Shown piece after piece: positions 63,853 through 64,000 of a DNA stretch of 64,000 bases; positions within the stretch are counted from its first letter, which is position 1, and every line of letters begins with the position of its first letter. The position numbers were made by a program, and so were the translations under genes. This DNA is from Phaeobacter gallaeciensis DSM 26640. GTDB taxonomy: Bacteria; Pseudomonadota; Alphaproteobacteria; Rhodobacterales; Rhodobacteraceae. The notes beneath the pieces are model-generated. The model did not search any database and was not told the DNA's origin. It saw only the letters and a list, made by a program, of their open reading frames with translations. Where the stretch lies: NCBI RefSeq assembly GCF_000511385.1, contig NC_023137.1:3541001-3605000 (forward strand), written 5' to 3'.

Positions 63853-64000
63853 ATGACACGTGTATTTCTGATCCTTATCGCCGGGCTGATGACCCTTGTC
63901 GCAGCCTGTGCACCTGTCCCCGATGGCAGCACGGGCGGCAGCGTGTATCGGATCCGTAACGCCGACAAGGTGCAGCTGCGGATGCTCGACTCGGTCAATG
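63853..64000 (+). CDS. Lipoprotein, 5' end only (possible CAP-domain protein)
   Basis: The first 49 codons of an exported lipoprotein, cut by the window end. The lipobox is LVAAC with the lipidated cysteine at residue 19 after a hydrophobic stretch (FLILIAGLMTLVAAC). The visible mature part ends at RMLDSVN. This start is reminiscent of Rhodobacteraceae CAP/SCP-domain lipoproteins, but too little is present to be sure. It is divergent from the L,D-transpeptidase. Confidence 0.7.
   Translation, partial: MTRVFLILIAGLMTLVAACAPVPDGSTGGSVYRIRNADKVQLRMLDSVN

Overview
The window reads as chromosomal DNA of a marine alphaproteobacterium of the Rhodobacteraceae (Roseobacter group, Phaeobacter/Ruegeria-like). 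This is inferred from gene content and protein character: ubiquinone biosynthesis (ubiG), the rimP-nusA-ylxR-infB order with a YlxR protein carrying an L7Ae-like second half, SecA with a C-terminal zinc tail, two polyamine ABC importers, kbl-tdh and moderately high GC. I see no rRNA, tRNA, CRISPR array, insertion sequence, prophage or plasmid gene. Coding density is high, genes sit on both strands, and most operons end in clear hairpin terminators, several shared by convergent genes.

Layout. 1-5.8 kb: acyl-CoA dehydrogenase, a GlxA-type regulator, and adenine deaminase followed by AMP nucleosidase (purine salvage). 5.9-11.6 kb: an HU protein, a DMT exporter, the msrB-msrA repair pair, a lone hydantoinase/oxoprolinase A-type protein and queG. 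11.8-16.0 kb: threonine catabolism (kbl-tdh) below an XRE-cupin regulator, with a divergent thiolase; inverted repeats lie around these promoters. 16.1-27.6 kb: a polyamine region with two complete ABC importers (a PotA/SBP/PotB/PotC-like set on the minus strand and potFGHI on the plus strand) flanking a SpuC-like aminotransferase and a GntR/FCD regulator. 27.6-33.4 kb: surface polysaccharide precursors (glycosyltransferase, galE, galU, kdsB), cysQ and an ABC-2 permease.

33.4-38.3 kb: alkB, dnaK-dnaJ and radC. 38.3-46.6 kb: a phosphate-binding-like/OmpA fusion with an exported partner, secA, a parvulin, argJ-mutT and a 44-residue ORF. 46.7-52.1 kb: the transcription/translation operon rimP-nusA-ylxR-infB, with a terminator-like hairpin in its leader. 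52.2-58.3 kb: prolyl aminopeptidase overlapping a shortened peptide-binding protein, ubiG, a probable structured non-coding RNA, a MarR-nitrilase-grxC-comF block and an NDUFAF5-like methyltransferase relative without a recognisable SAM motif. 58.4-64.0 kb: ferrochelatase, a 1009-residue kinase/M23/PLP fusion, a small exported membrane protein, a Tat-exported L,D-transpeptidase and a cut-off lipoprotein.

The items most worth following up are the 1009-residue three-domain fusion, the probable structured RNA downstream of ubiG, the two sets of candidate operators (threonine and polyamine loci), the rimP leader attenuator, and the unusual permeases in the first polyamine-type transporter. Domain and family assignments come from reading the translated sequence against remembered families; no database search was run.
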